Below, one piece after another: positions 8,171 through 17,322 of a DNA stretch of 64,000 nt. The stretch is from contig NZ_ATYB01000008.1 of the NCBI RefSeq assembly GCF_000427465.1, positions 930,001 to 994,000 on the forward strand. The letters run 5' to 3'. Position 1 is the first letter of the stretch; each line of letters starts with the position of its first letter. The translations under genes and the position numbers were made by a program. Source of the DNA: Sinorhizobium arboris LMG 14919. Lineage in GTDB: Bacteria > Pseudomonadota > Alphaproteobacteria > Rhizobiales > Rhizobiaceae. Under the pieces are notes generated by a model. That model worked only from the letters and a program-made list of their open reading frames with translations, made no database searches and had not been told where the DNA came from.

Positions 8171-9154
8171 ATGGTAGACACAACGACAACGCATGCCCGA
8201 TCCGCGAAGACCGCGCCGACGCCCCGTTATGCCGGATGGATCGGCAAGGCGGTCGGGTCGGGTCTTTATCGCCACACCATCGGACGCCTTGCGGACAGCC
8301 GCCGCGTGCGCCTGGCAATGCTCGCCGGCGTCCCCCTGCTGTGGATTGCAGCGCTGCATATCGGGCCCATCTTCCAGATGGGCCGCATCAGCTTCATGGC
8401 GGATTATCCGCCGGCACCGGACGGAGGCTCCGCCTACACGCTGGCCAATTACGAGCTGTTCTTCTCCGACCAGCTCTATTTCATGCCCTTCGTCCGCAGT
8501 CTCATCTTCGCGGCAGTGGTCACGGTCTCGACCTTGGTGCTCGTCTATCCGGTCGCCTACTACGTTGCGAAGATCGTTCAGCCGAAGAACCGCATGCGCG
8601 CCCTGCTGCTTCTGCTCATTCCGTTCTGGGCGGGAGAACTGATCCGCACCTTTTCGGTCATCATGCTTCTCGCCAACCGCGGCGCGGTCAATGTGGCGCT
8701 GCGCGAACTCGGCTTCATCGACCGGCCGATCCCGATGCTCTACACCTCGTTTTCACTGAGCTTCGGCGTCATCTACCTGCTGGCACTCTATATGTTGCTG
8801 CCGCTCTATTCGGCTATCGAGAAGATACCGACACCGCTCATTCATGCGGCGGCCGACCTCGGCGCCGGCCCATTCCAGCGCTTCCGCCGCGTGATCCTGC
8901 CCTTGTCCAAGGACGGCATCGTCTCCGGCTGCAGCCTCGTCTATCTCACCTCCGTCGGGGTCTTCGCGGCACCGCTCCTGCTCGGCGGTCCGAATACGGT
9001 CATCTTCCCCGAAGTGATCGCGACGCTCTTCCACTCCTCGAACGACAAATGGCCCGAAGGCGCCGCCTTCGCCATGCTGCTGCTCGCAGTTTCGCTGTCG
9101 ACGGTCGGTCTTTTCATGCGGGTGATCGGCGGCCGTTCCGTCCGGCTGATGTAA
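8171..9154 (+). CDS. ABC transporter permease, PotB type
   Basis: A 327-residue inner-membrane permease with several hydrophobic segments (the first near LAMLAGVPLLWIAALHIG). The cytoplasmic EAA-type loop (ADLGAGPFQRFRRVILPLSKDGI) contacts the ATPase. I chose the ATG at 8171; a GTG at 8138 is also in frame but forms the 3' arm of the stem-loop. It pairs with the next permease as the usual PotB/PotC heterodimer. Confidence 0.9.
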   Translation: MVDTTTTHARSAKTAPTPRYAGWIGKAVGSGLYRHTIGRLADSRRVRLAMLAGVPLLWIAALHIGPIFQMGRISFMADYPPAPDGGSAYTLANYELFFSDQLYFMPFVRSLIFAAVVTVSTLVLVYPVAYYVAKIVQPKNRMRALLLLLIPFWAGELIRTFSVIMLLANRGAVNVALRELGFIDRPIPMLYTSFSLSFGVIYLLALYMLLPLYSAIEKIPTPLIHAAADLGAGPFQRFRRVILPLSKDGIVSGCSLVYLTSVGVFAAPLLLGGPNTVIFPEVIATLFHSSNDKWPEGAAFAMLLLAVSLSTVGLFMRVIGGRSVRLM

Positions 9155-9164
9155 GGAGACCACG

Positions 9165-9956
9165 ATGCGACCATATTTCGCCGACCTCCCGAAGACCGCC
9201 CTCGGCGCTGCCTACTGGCTGTTTGCGGTCTATCTCCTGTTGCCGCTGGCGCTGATGACGGCCATGAGCTTCAAGGATGCGAGCTTCGTCGCCTTTCCGA
9301 TAACGGACTGGACGCTCAACTGGTATGCCCAGGTGCTCAACGACAAGCAGTTCATCGAAGCCTCCCTCTATTCGGTCGGGATCGCGCTGGCGACCACCGC
9401 GACGGCGACGGTCATAGGCGTCTGGATCGCGCTTCTGGTCTCGACGGAAGGCATATGGGGCAAGGCGATCATCTTCGCACTCGCCTGCCTGCCGGCAGTC
9501 GTTCCGGGCCTCATCAACGCGATCTCCATGCGGATATTCATCCGCACCGTCGACATCCCGACCGGCACGGCGGCGATCATCCTCTCGCATGCCGTCCATG
9601 CGGTGCCCTTCGTGGTCATCATGGTGCTCACACGGCTGCGGTCCATGCCGGCCAATTTGATCGATGCGGCTCGCGATCTCGGGGCCGACCCGCTCGTCGC
9701 CTTTCTCAGGGTCACGATCCCCTATCTGATGCCGGCGCTCCTCGGCGGCATGATCTTCTGCGTGTTGACCAGTATCGACGACTTCGTCCGCACCTTCTTC
9801 CTCGGGGGCTACAAGCCCACGCTCCCCATGCTCATTTTCGCAAAGGTGCAAGGCGGCATGTCGCCGGAAATCAACGCCATGGCGACGATCGTACTGATCG
9901 TAACCGCCGCTGTCGGCCTCTATGCGGAGCGCCTCACCCGCCGTTCAAGGAACTGA
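9165..9956 (+). CDS. ABC transporter permease, PotC type
   Basis: A 263-residue membrane protein, RBS AAGGAG, 10 nt after the first permease. It has the EAA loop AARDLGADPLVAFLRVTIPY and typical PotC features (SFKDASFVAFP after the first membrane segment, and SIDDFVRTFFLGG). The ATPase gene starts directly after its stop, so the importer subunits are co-translated. Confidence 0.9.
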   Translation: MRPYFADLPKTALGAAYWLFAVYLLLPLALMTAMSFKDASFVAFPITDWTLNWYAQVLNDKQFIEASLYSVGIALATTATATVIGVWIALLVSTEGIWGKAIIFALACLPAVVPGLINAISMRIFIRTVDIPTGTAAIILSHAVHAVPFVVIMVLTRLRSMPANLIDAARDLGADPLVAFLRVTIPYLMPALLGGMIFCVLTSIDDFVRTFFLGGYKPTLPMLIFAKVQGGMSPEINAMATIVLIVTAAVGLYAERLTRRSRN

Positions 9957-9958
9957 CG

Positions 9959-11029
9959 ATGCAGCCTGTGGTCCAATTCGAAAACGTCAACAAATATTAC
10001 GGCGCCTTGCCCGCGGTCGATGGGCTGGACCTCGCCATAGAACCCGGGCAATTCGTGACGCTGCTCGGCCCCTCCGGCTGCGGCAAGTCGACGACGCTCA
10101 GGATGCTCGGCGGTTTCGAGCAGCCCTCTTCGGGAGAGATCTATCTCCAGGGCAAGGCGATCTCACACCTGCCGCCCAACAGGCGCAACGTCAACATCGT
10201 CTTTCAGGACTATGCGCTGTTTCCGCATCTCACCGTCGGCCGCAACATCGCCTTCGGCCTGGAGCTTAAGGGGCTGTCTTCGGATGCCATCCACAAGCGG
10301 ACGATGGAACTGCTTGCCTTGGTCAAGCTTCAGGATTTCGCCGACCGCATGCCCGACCAGCTCTCGGGCGGGCAGCGCCAGCGCGTCGCGCTGATGCGCG
10401 CGCTCGCCCCCGACCCGAACGTCCTTCTGCTCGACGAGCCCCTTTCGGCGCTCGACGCCAAGCTGCGCCAGCAGATGCAGATCGAGTTGAAAACCATCCA
10501 GCGGACCACTGGCAAGACCTTCATCTTCGTCACCCACGATCAGGAGGAGGCGCTGACCATGTCCGACGTCATCGTGGTGATGAACAAAGGCAGGATCGAG
10601 CAGATGGGCGGACCGAACGAGCTCTACTCCCGCCCGCGCAGCCGCTTCGTCGCCAACTTCATCGGGCAGAGCAACTTCCTCGAGGGAAGGGCTCTCTCCT
10701 TCGACGGGACCACTGCGGCAATCGACTGGAACGGAATCGTCATCCGTGCCGACGTCAACGGGACGAAGCCGGCGGTCGGCAGCGGCGCGACCGTCGCGCT
10801 TCGTCCGGAGGCGCTCTACTGCGTCGCGGAACGGCCCAAGGACCGGTTCGCGCTGAAGGGGCGCATCGTCCGGCGCGTCTTCAAAGGCGCCCACACCTCT
10901 CTCACAGTCGGGCTCGAAAATGGCGCGGAGCTGGCCTTGCAGCTCGATCCGGTGGCCCTTTCGCACCTGGAGACGGACGAGGTTTGGGTGGGCTGGCGCG
11001 AGCGGGACGCGGTCGTTCTGGCCGACTGA
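9959..11029 (+). CDS. ABC transporter ATP-binding protein, PotA type
   Basis: A 356-residue cytosolic ATPase. Walker A is GPSGCGKST (residues about 37-45), the Q-loop is VFQDYALFPH, the signature is LSGGQRQR, Walker B is VLLLDEPLSALD and the H-loop is FVTHDQ. A C-terminal TOBE-like domain (from about residue 260: VALRPEALYC, RRVFKGAHTSLTV) is the regulatory extension found in PotA/MalK-type proteins. The ATG at 9959 follows the permease stop by two bases. Confidence 0.92.
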   Translation: MQPVVQFENVNKYYGALPAVDGLDLAIEPGQFVTLLGPSGCGKSTTLRMLGGFEQPSSGEIYLQGKAISHLPPNRRNVNIVFQDYALFPHLTVGRNIAFGLELKGLSSDAIHKRTMELLALVKLQDFADRMPDQLSGGQRQRVALMRALAPDPNVLLLDEPLSALDAKLRQQMQIELKTIQRTTGKTFIFVTHDQEEALTMSDVIVVMNKGRIEQMGGPNELYSRPRSRFVANFIGQSNFLEGRALSFDGTTAAIDWNGIVIRADVNGTKPAVGSGATVALRPEALYCVAERPKDRFALKGRIVRRVFKGAHTSLTVGLENGAELALQLDPVALSHLETDEVWVGWRERDAVVLAD

Positions 11030-11110
11030 CGCGCCAGAATTTCGGCGACGTCAATTCAGGGACCGCCGGCAGCGGCGGTTCCGAAGCGGATTTCAGGAGC
11101 AATGGTTGTT

Positions 11111-12577
11111 ATGACGAATGAACAGCATGGGCGGCTTGCGGAACTGAATGCGAGGGTCAAGCGGGACCTCGACTATCTCAATTACCCGGCCGCCAACTGG
11201 TCGAAACCGGTCACGACAACTGACGGAAAGCCGGTGAGCGACGTCGTCATCATCGGCGGCGGCATGTGCGGCATGGTTGCCTGGTTTGCCCTGACCCGGG
11301 CCGGTATTGCCAATCTGCGCATCCTCGACCGTGCCCCAAAAGGCAAGGAGGGCCCCTGGGTCACCTTTGCCCGAATGGAAACCCTGCGCTCGCCGAAGAA
11401 CCTGCTGGGTCCGGCGCTCGGCATGGCCTCGCTCACCTTCCGCGCCTGGTACACCGCGCTCTTCGGTGAGGCGGCGTGGGAAACTCTGTTCCGGATTCCC
11501 CGCCCGATGTGGATGGACTACCTGAGATGGTATCGCGAAATCCTGTCCATTCCCGTCGAGAACGACACGCATGTCACCCGCGTCCGCCCTCGCGAGGATG
11601 GTCTCCTGGAGCTGGAGATCGCCGGCGGCGGCAAGCCTTCCATCGTCACGCGCAAGCTGGTTCTGGCCACGGGACGCGACGGTCTCGGTGAGCCCGCCAT
11701 TCCGGATTTCGTCAAGGGTATGAGGCGCCACACGTCCTGGGCCCACTCCGCCGACGACATCGATTTCGAGGCGCTCAGGGGAAAGCGCGTCGTCGTGATC
11801 GGCGTCGGCGCCTCCGCAGTCGACAATGCGGCCGAGGCGCTGGAATCCGGCGCCGGTGAGGTGCGGCTGCTCGCGCGCCGCAAGGAGATGCCGACCGTCA
11901 ACAAGCTGATGGGCATAGGCTCCTACGGGGTGACCGCGGGTTTCGCCAGGATCGATCCAGAGTGGCGCTGGCGGATCATGGACTATTCGGTCAAGCAGCA
12001 GACACCGGCCCCGCACAATTCGACGCTGCGCGTCAGCCGCCATCCCAACGCCTTCTTCCATTTCGATTGCGCGGTCGGCTCGATGCGCGAGGAAGGCGGC
12101 GAAGTGGCGATCGCCACCACGAAGGGCCGCATCTTCAGGACCGACTTCGTCATCCTCGGAACCGGCTTCACGGTCGACCCGCTCAGCCGCGATGAACTCG
12201 CGCCCTATCAGGACAGGATCGCCTGCTGGGACGACCGTTATACGCCGCCGGCCGGCGAAGAGAATGCCGGCCTCGGCCGTTTCCCCTGGCTCGACGACGA
12301 TTTCTCCTTCACCGAGAAGGAGCCCGGCACCGCGCCATGGCTCAAGGACATCCACTGCTTCAACTACGGTGCCTCGATCAGTATCGGCAAGGTGAGCGGC
12401 GACATTCCGGCGATCAGCGAGGGCGCACTCTGGCTTGCGCGCGGGATCGCCGCCTCGCTCTTCATTCGCGACGTCGATTACCACTGGGAAGCGCTGCTCG
12501 CCTATGAGAAGCCGGAACTCGACGGCTCGGAGTGGACGGACGCCGACGCCCCGGAGCCCGCGCACCGGACTGCCTGA
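11111..12577 (+). CDS. FAD/NAD(P)-binding oxidoreductase, flavin monooxygenase-like
   Basis: A protein of about 488 residues with two dinucleotide-binding motifs, VVIIGGGMCGMVAWFALTRAG (residues about 42-62) and VVVIGVGASAVDNAAEAL (residues about 220-240), as in flavin-containing and Baeyer-Villiger-type monooxygenases. AGGAG lies 11 nt before the ATG at 11111. An in-frame ATG at 11102 is too close to it (2 nt) but remains possible. It follows a polyamine-type importer and precedes two AhpD/CMD proteins, so it probably oxygenates the imported compound. No membrane segment or signal peptide is visible. The substrate is unknown. Confidence 0.8.
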   Translation: MTNEQHGRLAELNARVKRDLDYLNYPAANWSKPVTTTDGKPVSDVVIIGGGMCGMVAWFALTRAGIANLRILDRAPKGKEGPWVTFARMETLRSPKNLLGPALGMASLTFRAWYTALFGEAAWETLFRIPRPMWMDYLRWYREILSIPVENDTHVTRVRPREDGLLELEIAGGGKPSIVTRKLVLATGRDGLGEPAIPDFVKGMRRHTSWAHSADDIDFEALRGKRVVVIGVGASAVDNAAEALESGAGEVRLLARRKEMPTVNKLMGIGSYGVTAGFARIDPEWRWRIMDYSVKQQTPAPHNSTLRVSRHPNAFFHFDCAVGSMREEGGEVAIATTKGRIFRTDFVILGTGFTVDPLSRDELAPYQDRIACWDDRYTPPAGEENAGLGRFPWLDDDFSFTEKEPGTAPWLKDIHCFNYGASISIGKVSGDIPAISEGALWLARGIAASLFIRDVDYHWEALLAYEKPELDGSEWTDADAPEPAHRTA

Positions 12578-12608
12578 TTTGAACTCCTGCCGAAGCTGAA
12601 GGATTACG

Positions 12609-13112
12609 ATGACCGTTCCTCCGAAAACCGATGTGATCGACGCCGTCCTCGGCCTGGATCCGTCCTCGCCCGTTCATGCGCTGCGCGAACGGCGCGCCAA
12701 GCTCAAGCATTTCACCCAGACGAGCCATGACGCAGCACTAATTCCCGCCGAGCCGGGTAATTTCTCCTATGCCATGAGGGCGGCTCTCGCGGCCCGCATC
12801 GCCGGCCTCTGGCGATCGACGGAGCTCGCGGCCCATTACAGGGAGCAGCTCGAAGAGAAGGGAGCGACACCCGACCTGCGATCGATCGCCGATCCGGCTT
12901 TCCGGCCCGAGGGCGACAAGCGGCTCGCAACGATCCTCGCGCATGTCGATCTGGTGACGCTCAAGCCGAAGGAAGCGACGCGCGCCAATATTGAAGCGCT
13001 CTACGCCGCCGGCCTCGACGACCGCGATATCGTGACCCTTGCGGGTCTCATCGCCTTCGTGAATTACCAGGTGCTGGTCGTGGCCGGCCTCAAGATGCTG
13101 AGGGACAACTGA
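12609..13112 (+). CDS. CMD-fold protein without cysteines (Avi_7170-like)
   Basis: A 167-residue protein. Its helical pattern (SYAMRAALAARIAGLW, then GLDDRDIVTLAGLIAFVNYQ) matches the carboxymuconolactone decarboxylase/AhpD fold. At the position where AhpD proteins have a CxxC pair it reads AFVNYQVLVV, and the whole protein contains no cysteine, so peroxidase activity is not expected. From memory it matches the family called 'CMD domain protein, Avi_7170', normally found beside the Avi_7169-type protein, as here (one base between genes). It may be the partner or scaffold of the cysteine-containing neighbour. Confidence 0.75.
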   Translation: MTVPPKTDVIDAVLGLDPSSPVHALRERRAKLKHFTQTSHDAALIPAEPGNFSYAMRAALAARIAGLWRSTELAAHYREQLEEKGATPDLRSIADPAFRPEGDKRLATILAHVDLVTLKPKEATRANIEALYAAGLDDRDIVTLAGLIAFVNYQVLVVAGLKMLRDN

Positions 13113-13113
13113 C

Positions 13114-13692
13114 ATGTCGAAAGCCGTACATGAATTCACCCTGGAGCCGCTCGACTGGCAGCCCTATGTCAGGCCCGTCAATCTCGACGAGGCGACGCCG
13201 GAGCAGCTCGAAGCGCTGAAAGTGACGCCCTCGAACACCAAGGTTTCGAACTACGTCCTGGTTCTGGCCAACGAAGCCGAGATGCTCACCCAGCGTACGC
13301 CGCTCTTCAACGACATCATGTATAGCGAAGGCGGGCTCTCGCGCGGCGGCCGCGAAATAGGCGCGCTTGCGGCTTCCTTCGTCAACCGCTGCATCTACTG
13401 CGCCTCGGTACATGCCAACCGTTATATCCAGCTTGAAAAACGGCCGGAGGTGGTGGACGAAATCTACGGCCGCGGCCTCGACGCGGACCTGCCGGATTTC
13501 GAGCAGGCGCTCTTCAATTTCGGCGTGGATCTGACGGCGCACCCGGACAATGTCGGCGTCTACCAATTCTACCACCTGCGCGAGATCGGCCTCGACGATC
13601 TGGAAATCCTCGATCTGATCCATTCGATCGCGATCTTTGGCTGGGCGAACCGTCTGATGCACACGCTGGGCGAGCCGCACCTGAAGGAGTGA
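13114..13692 (+). CDS. AhpD-like peroxidase-related protein (Avi_7169-like)
   Basis: A 192-residue cytosolic protein of the AhpD/CMD fold. The redox motif is intact: NRCIYCASVHANR with C93, C96 and H100. From memory it fits the family 'alkylhydroperoxidase domain protein, Avi_7169'. It is probably co-translated with the cysteine-free CMD protein before it. Given the flavin oxygenase two genes upstream, it may reduce peroxide or an organic hydroperoxide made by uncoupled turnover, or act directly on the product; neither role is proven. Confidence 0.8.
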   Translation: MSKAVHEFTLEPLDWQPYVRPVNLDEATPEQLEALKVTPSNTKVSNYVLVLANEAEMLTQRTPLFNDIMYSEGGLSRGGREIGALAASFVNRCIYCASVHANRYIQLEKRPEVVDEIYGRGLDADLPDFEQALFNFGVDLTAHPDNVGVYQFYHLREIGLDDLEILDLIHSIAIFGWANRLMHTLGEPHLKE

Positions 13693-13806
13693 ACGAGGAG
13701 AGCCGGCGGATCCGGAGATCACGCGCTGCGCATGGCAGGGGCTCTGGCACATTCCGTTGCTCGCTCGCCCGCGGTCGAGACGTTCTGCTGCGTCGCTTCG
13801 TTGGAA

Positions 13807-14736
13807 TCAACCGGTCTCGATGCCCATCGCATCGATCAGCTTCTCCCTTGCAGCAAGGGCGTCGATGGCGCGGTCGCCCAGTTCGCGCGCGACCAGATTG
13901 AGAAGCCCCTCGCAGAAGACGATATAGGCACCCATGCTGTTGCTGAAGAAACTGCTGGCGTGAGGGATGAAGAAGGCATGCCGCGCCGGTGGAACAAGCG
14001 GGGAAGAGCGGCTGTCCGTGATTGCGATGACGTTAAGGCCGATGCCTTTGGCCACCGTGGCCACCTCCGCAACGCTTCGGGTATAGGGCGCGCAGCTCGC
14101 CACCAGCACCAGGTCCCCGGGAGAAAGCTGCGACAGCGCCTCCGCCTCGCCGAGGCGCGGTGCGTCGAGCAGAGCCACGTCGCTGCGCAGCATGCCGAGA
14201 CCATAGACCATGAAGCTCGCGAAAGCGTGAAACTGGCGCACCCCGTGCACGCGCACACGCGGCGCGGTCGCGAGCAACCGCGCCGCCCGCTTGAGTGTCC
14301 CGGCGTCCATTTGACCCAGAAAGCCGTCGATATTCGCCTTCGTCTCCTGGGCGATGCGCTCGAGGACATGCACCTCTTCCCGCTCGCCGCGCGTGACCGA
14401 CATCAGACGACCGGCCTGGCGGCTGTAGAAATAGCGTTCGTCGTCGGCGATCGCCTGGCGGAAGACGCTCTGGAAGTCACTGAAGCCGGCATAGCCGAGC
14501 CGCTTGGCAAGCCTGGTAAGCGTCGACGCATTGACGCCCTGCCCGTGTGCGAGTTCGGATATGCTGCGCACCGCCGTCTGTTCGGGCGTATCGACGAGGC
14601 GCGCCAGCACGTCGAGCGCCTTGCTGCCGAGAGCGAGGTCGATTTCCTTGCGCTTGATCCGGAGCGTCAGGTCGCGCAGTTCCTCGATCGTGCGGGGCCG
14701 GGACGATGCCGGCTGGCTGTCGGGCGGTGCCATCAT
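13807..14736 (-). CDS. RpiR/MurR-family regulator (HTH + SIS)
   Basis: A protein of about 309 residues. The N-terminal RpiR helix-turn-helix reads SISELAHGQGVNASTLTRLAKRLGYAGF (first 20: SISELAHGQGVNASTLTRLA) near residues 55-85. A C-terminal SIS domain follows (RVRVHGVRQFHAFASFM, then LVLVASCAPYTRSVAEV). SIS domains bind phosphosugars, but this group is also used for amino-acid catabolic loci. The ATGATG at 14736-14731 follows GAGGTT; it sits 5 nt after the C45 hydrolase stop, so it is the last gene of the importer operon and probably regulates it. Confidence 0.9.
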   Translation of the reverse strand: MMAPPDSQPASSRPRTIEELRDLTLRIKRKEIDLALGSKALDVLARLVDTPEQTAVRSISELAHGQGVNASTLTRLAKRLGYAGFSDFQSVFRQAIADDERYFYSRQAGRLMSVTRGEREEVHVLERIAQETKANIDGFLGQMDAGTLKRAARLLATAPRVRVHGVRQFHAFASFMVYGLGMLRSDVALLDAPRLGEAEALSQLSPGDLVLVASCAPYTRSVAEVATVAKGIGLNVIAITDSRSSPLVPPARHAFFIPHASSFFSNSMGAYIVFCEGLLNLVARELGDRAIDALAAREKLIDAMGIETG

Positions 14737-14741
14737 GAACC

Positions 14742-15788
14742 TCAATCGGGCAGCAACCGCCTTTCCTCGAAGCGAAAGAGCGGTGCGGCGTTCGCCCTGT
14801 CGTAGATCTCGCATGCGATTCTGTCCATGTCGATACGGAAGACGGCCGTCGCCAGCGTGTTCTCGCCGTCCGGATCGTCAGGCTGTTCGCGGTAGATCGG
14901 CAGGGCCGTTCGCTGCCTGTCCCAAAGGACGGTGAGAGGATCGGAAGCTGGACCGCCGCCCGCAAGGATCTCCTCTCCACGTTCCTGCCGGGATTGGGAA
15001 GAGGCGGTGATGCGTTGGCACTCGTCGCGGGTGCCTTCATGGATCAGGTGGTTCGCGTGCACTGCGGCTCTGTCGAACTGTCGGACCGAACAGGCCGAAT
15101 GCGTAAATTCGACGCTGTGCACGTCCCGCGCTCCGCACTGCGCCAGGGAGATATGGAAGGCGCCCGCACGCGGGGAGCTCGCCAGCATCTCCAGGGCCTC
15201 GCCGGCCGTAGCGCAGTCGAGAACGGCACGGCCGAGGACCATGCGCGGAAGCCCGGTCCCGGTCCGGCGCGAGCGGATATTGTTGACGGTCATGGCGAGC
15301 CCGGCATCGTTGAGCGCGAAAGTGTGCCCGGGAAGCGAGCCGGGATAGACAAAGGCCGAGAAGGCACGTCCGCCGGCGGATGCGATCCGGGCCACGGCAC
15401 AGCCCGGCCGAAGTCCCGGATCCCCATCTTCGTTATGCGCCAGCACGGGGCATTCGCCGGGCAACAGCACGGTGGTGCACCCGTCGGGTGCGATCGCGCG
15501 GATGTCGCCGCGGCAGTTCCACGCAAAGACCTCGTCGAAGGGCAGTTCGAGGCCGCTTGCCAGGCCCTCGAGTTCCTCGAAATAGCGCGGGAAGCGAGAC
15601 TCCACGAGCGCTCTTGCCGCGGTGATGCGTTCATGATGCGCGAAGGCCATTACGCTTGCCCAAGCGTGCGTCTTGACAAGATGGCGATGCACGCACTCGC
15701 CTCCGTGCCGGCCGAGTGCAACCCCGACCTGGAATGGCGACCCTTCGATCTCGACCAGGGACAGGCTGCTTGGAACCTCAATGGACAT
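14742..15788 (-). CDS. C45-family autoproteolytic acyltransferase/amidohydrolase
   Basis: A 348-residue N-terminal-nucleophile hydrolase of the penicillin acyltransferase group (peptidase family C45). The conserved self-cleavage site is PDG|CTTVLLPG, which would expose Cys104 as nucleophile; NEDGDPG follows, as in the family. Relatives transfer or remove acyl groups on amines, or cleave acylated peptides. No signal peptide is seen, so it acts in the cytosol. A GTG at 15803 gives five more residues. The start overlaps the ATPase stop, so it belongs to the amino-acid importer operon; an N-acyl amino acid is a reasonable substrate guess. Confidence 0.8.
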   Translation of the reverse strand: MSIEVPSSLSLVEIEGSPFQVGVALGRHGGECVHRHLVKTHAWASVMAFAHHERITAARALVESRFPRYFEELEGLASGLELPFDEVFAWNCRGDIRAIAPDGCTTVLLPGECPVLAHNEDGDPGLRPGCAVARIASAGGRAFSAFVYPGSLPGHTFALNDAGLAMTVNNIRSRRTGTGLPRMVLGRAVLDCATAGEALEMLASSPRAGAFHISLAQCGARDVHSVEFTHSACSVRQFDRAAVHANHLIHEGTRDECQRITASSQSRQERGEEILAGGGPASDPLTVLWDRQRTALPIYREQPDDPDGENTLATAVFRIDMDRIACEIYDRANAAPLFRFEERRLLPD

Positions 15789-16506
15789 GCTGGAGAAACT
15801 CACGAAGACGCGGATTTTCGGGATTGTCGAGAAGTTTGGCCGGATCGCCGTCGACGGAGATCCTGCCGCCCTCCATGAAGATCAGCCGGGAGCCCACCTG
15901 GCGCGCAAAGGCGATCTCATGGGTGACGACGATCATCGTCATGCCTTCCTCCGCAAGCGATTGCATCACCCGCAGAACCTCATGGCGCAGTTCGGGGTCG
16001 AGAGCGGAGGTCGGCTCGTCGAAGAGCATGAGTTTCGGCTTGACGGCCAGCGCGCGGGCGATGGCGACGCGCTGCTGCTGGCCGCCGGAGAGCTCTGAAG
16101 GATAGTGATGGCCGCGATCGGCCAATCCCACCTTGGCAAGCAGCTCTCTGGCTTGCCCGATTGCGTCGGCCTTGCCGACGCCACGCACGTATCGCGGTCC
16201 GAAAGCGACGTTCGCAAGCGCCGTCATCTGCGGAAAAAGGTTGAATTGCTGGAAGACCATGCCGGCTTCCTGCCGGATGAGTCTCACTTTGGAGCGTCCT
16301 TCGCGCACGCTGATACCGTCGACCACGAGGTCGCCCCCATCGATCTCCTCGAGCGCGTTGATGCAGCGCAGCAGGGTCGACTTGCCCGAGCCTGAAGGGC
16401 CGATGAGCACCACGACCTCACCGGCCTCTATGTTGAGGTCGACTTCCTTGAGCACGGTTACATAGCCGAATGCCTTGGTGACGTTCCTGAACTCGACAAT
16501 GCTCAT
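15778..16506 (-). CDS. Polar amino-acid ABC transporter ATPase (GlnQ/HisP type)
   Basis: A 242-residue ATPase with Walker [14 protein letters not shown] (from residue about 35), Q-loop [10 protein letters not shown], signature LSGGQQQR, Walker [16 protein letters not shown] and H-loop VVTHE. Its ATG overlaps the permease stop (ATGA). The short length without a TOBE domain fits the polar amino-acid importers. Confidence 0.93.
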   Translation of the reverse strand: MSIVEFRNVTKAFGYVTVLKEVDLNIEAGEVVVLIGPSGSGKSTLLRCINALEEIDGGDLVVDGISVREGRSKVRLIRQEAGMVFQQFNLFPQMTALANVAFGPRYVRGVGKADAIGQARELLAKVGLADRGHHYPSELSGGQQQRVAIARALAVKPKLMLFDEPTSALDPELRHEVLRVMQSLAEEGMTMIVVTHEIAFARQVGSRLIFMEGGRISVDGDPAKLLDNPENPRLREFLQHVH

Positions 16507-17159
16507 AGGATGCGCATCCTCTTTTCCGTCACGCGCAGGATCAGGGTCAGCGTGCTCGTCATGATGAGGTAGAGAACGGCGACGGCGGACCAGATTTCGA
16601 CTGCGCGGAAATTCGACGCCATGATTTCCTGGCCCTGTCGGGTCAGTTCGCCGACGCCTATGACGATGAAGAGCGATGTGTCCTTGAGGCTGACGATGAA
16701 CTGGTTGCCAAGCGGCGGGATCATTCGCCGGAAGGCGATCGGGCCGACAATGTAGGCGAGCACCTTCCAGACCGGTAAGCCGAGTGCAAGCCCCGCTTCC
16801 TTCAGTCCCTTGTTCACCGAGAGCAGCGAGCCGCGGACGATTTCGGCAATATAGGCACCCGCATTGACCACGATCGCCGTCACCGCCGCCGTCATAGGAT
16901 TGACGCGGAGATCGGCGAGCAGCGGCAGTGCGAAGTAGATGAACATGACCTGCACGACGATCGGCGTGCCCCTGATCACCTCGACATAGGCAAAGGCGAC
17001 GGCCTTCAGTACGGCGTTGCCATAGGCGCGCATGAAGCCGGCGACGACACCGACGGCGAGGCCGCCGGCGAGACCCGCCAGTGCTATCAGAACGGTCAGC
17101 CGCGCACCGCTCAGGAGAGCGGGCATGGCCTCCACGACCACAGACCAATCGAATTCCAT
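16503..17159 (-). CDS. Polar amino-acid ABC transporter permease
   Basis: A 218-residue membrane protein of the HisM/GlnP family, probably a homodimer because only one permease gene is present. The family blocks [18 protein letters not shown] and [19 protein letters not shown] (EAA loop) are clear. GGAG lies 8 nt before the ATG at 17159; an ATG six codons upstream (17177) also has a GGGGG tract before it and cannot be excluded. Confidence 0.92.
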   Translation of the reverse strand: MEFDWSVVVEAMPALLSGARLTVLIALAGLAGGLAVGVVAGFMRAYGNAVLKAVAFAYVEVIRGTPIVVQVMFIYFALPLLADLRVNPMTAAVTAIVVNAGAYIAEIVRGSLLSVNKGLKEAGLALGLPVWKVLAYIVGPIAFRRMIPPLGNQFIVSLKDTSLFIVIGVGELTRQGQEIMASNFRAVEIWSAVAVLYLIMTSTLTLILRVTEKRMRIL

Positions 17160-17282
17160 TGAATTGCTCCGCTGCATCGCGATCTGCCCCCTGCGGCGAT
17201 GGCGACGCGACCGATAGAGATTATGCACGGCTGCGTCGGCAGCCGCCGCGACTTTCCTGGAAGTGCTCTCGCCATTCCCCCG

Positions 17283-17308
17283 GGCGGGCCGGATCGATCC
17301 GGCCTGCC
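17283..17308 (-). other. Intercistronic stem-loop after the binding-protein gene
   Basis: The 18-bp perfect palindrome GGCCGGATCGATCCGGCC (17287-17304) extends to a 13-pair stem including one G-T pair. It lies 14 nt after the stop of the binding-protein gene and before the permease gene. This is the same placement as at 8113, 31424 and 62030. Probable role: mRNA 3'-end protection or partial attenuation. Confidence 0.6.
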
Positions 17309-17322
17309 TCGACGCGAGAGAC

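Noticed and set aside
6970..8181. A 403-residue minus-strand frame across the polyamine binding-protein gene
   Set aside because: Shadow frame; the plus strand has signal peptide, ribosome site and family motifs.
13732..14805. A 357-residue plus-strand frame opposite the RpiR gene
   Set aside because: Unnatural composition and no motif; the minus strand has HTH and SIS domains.
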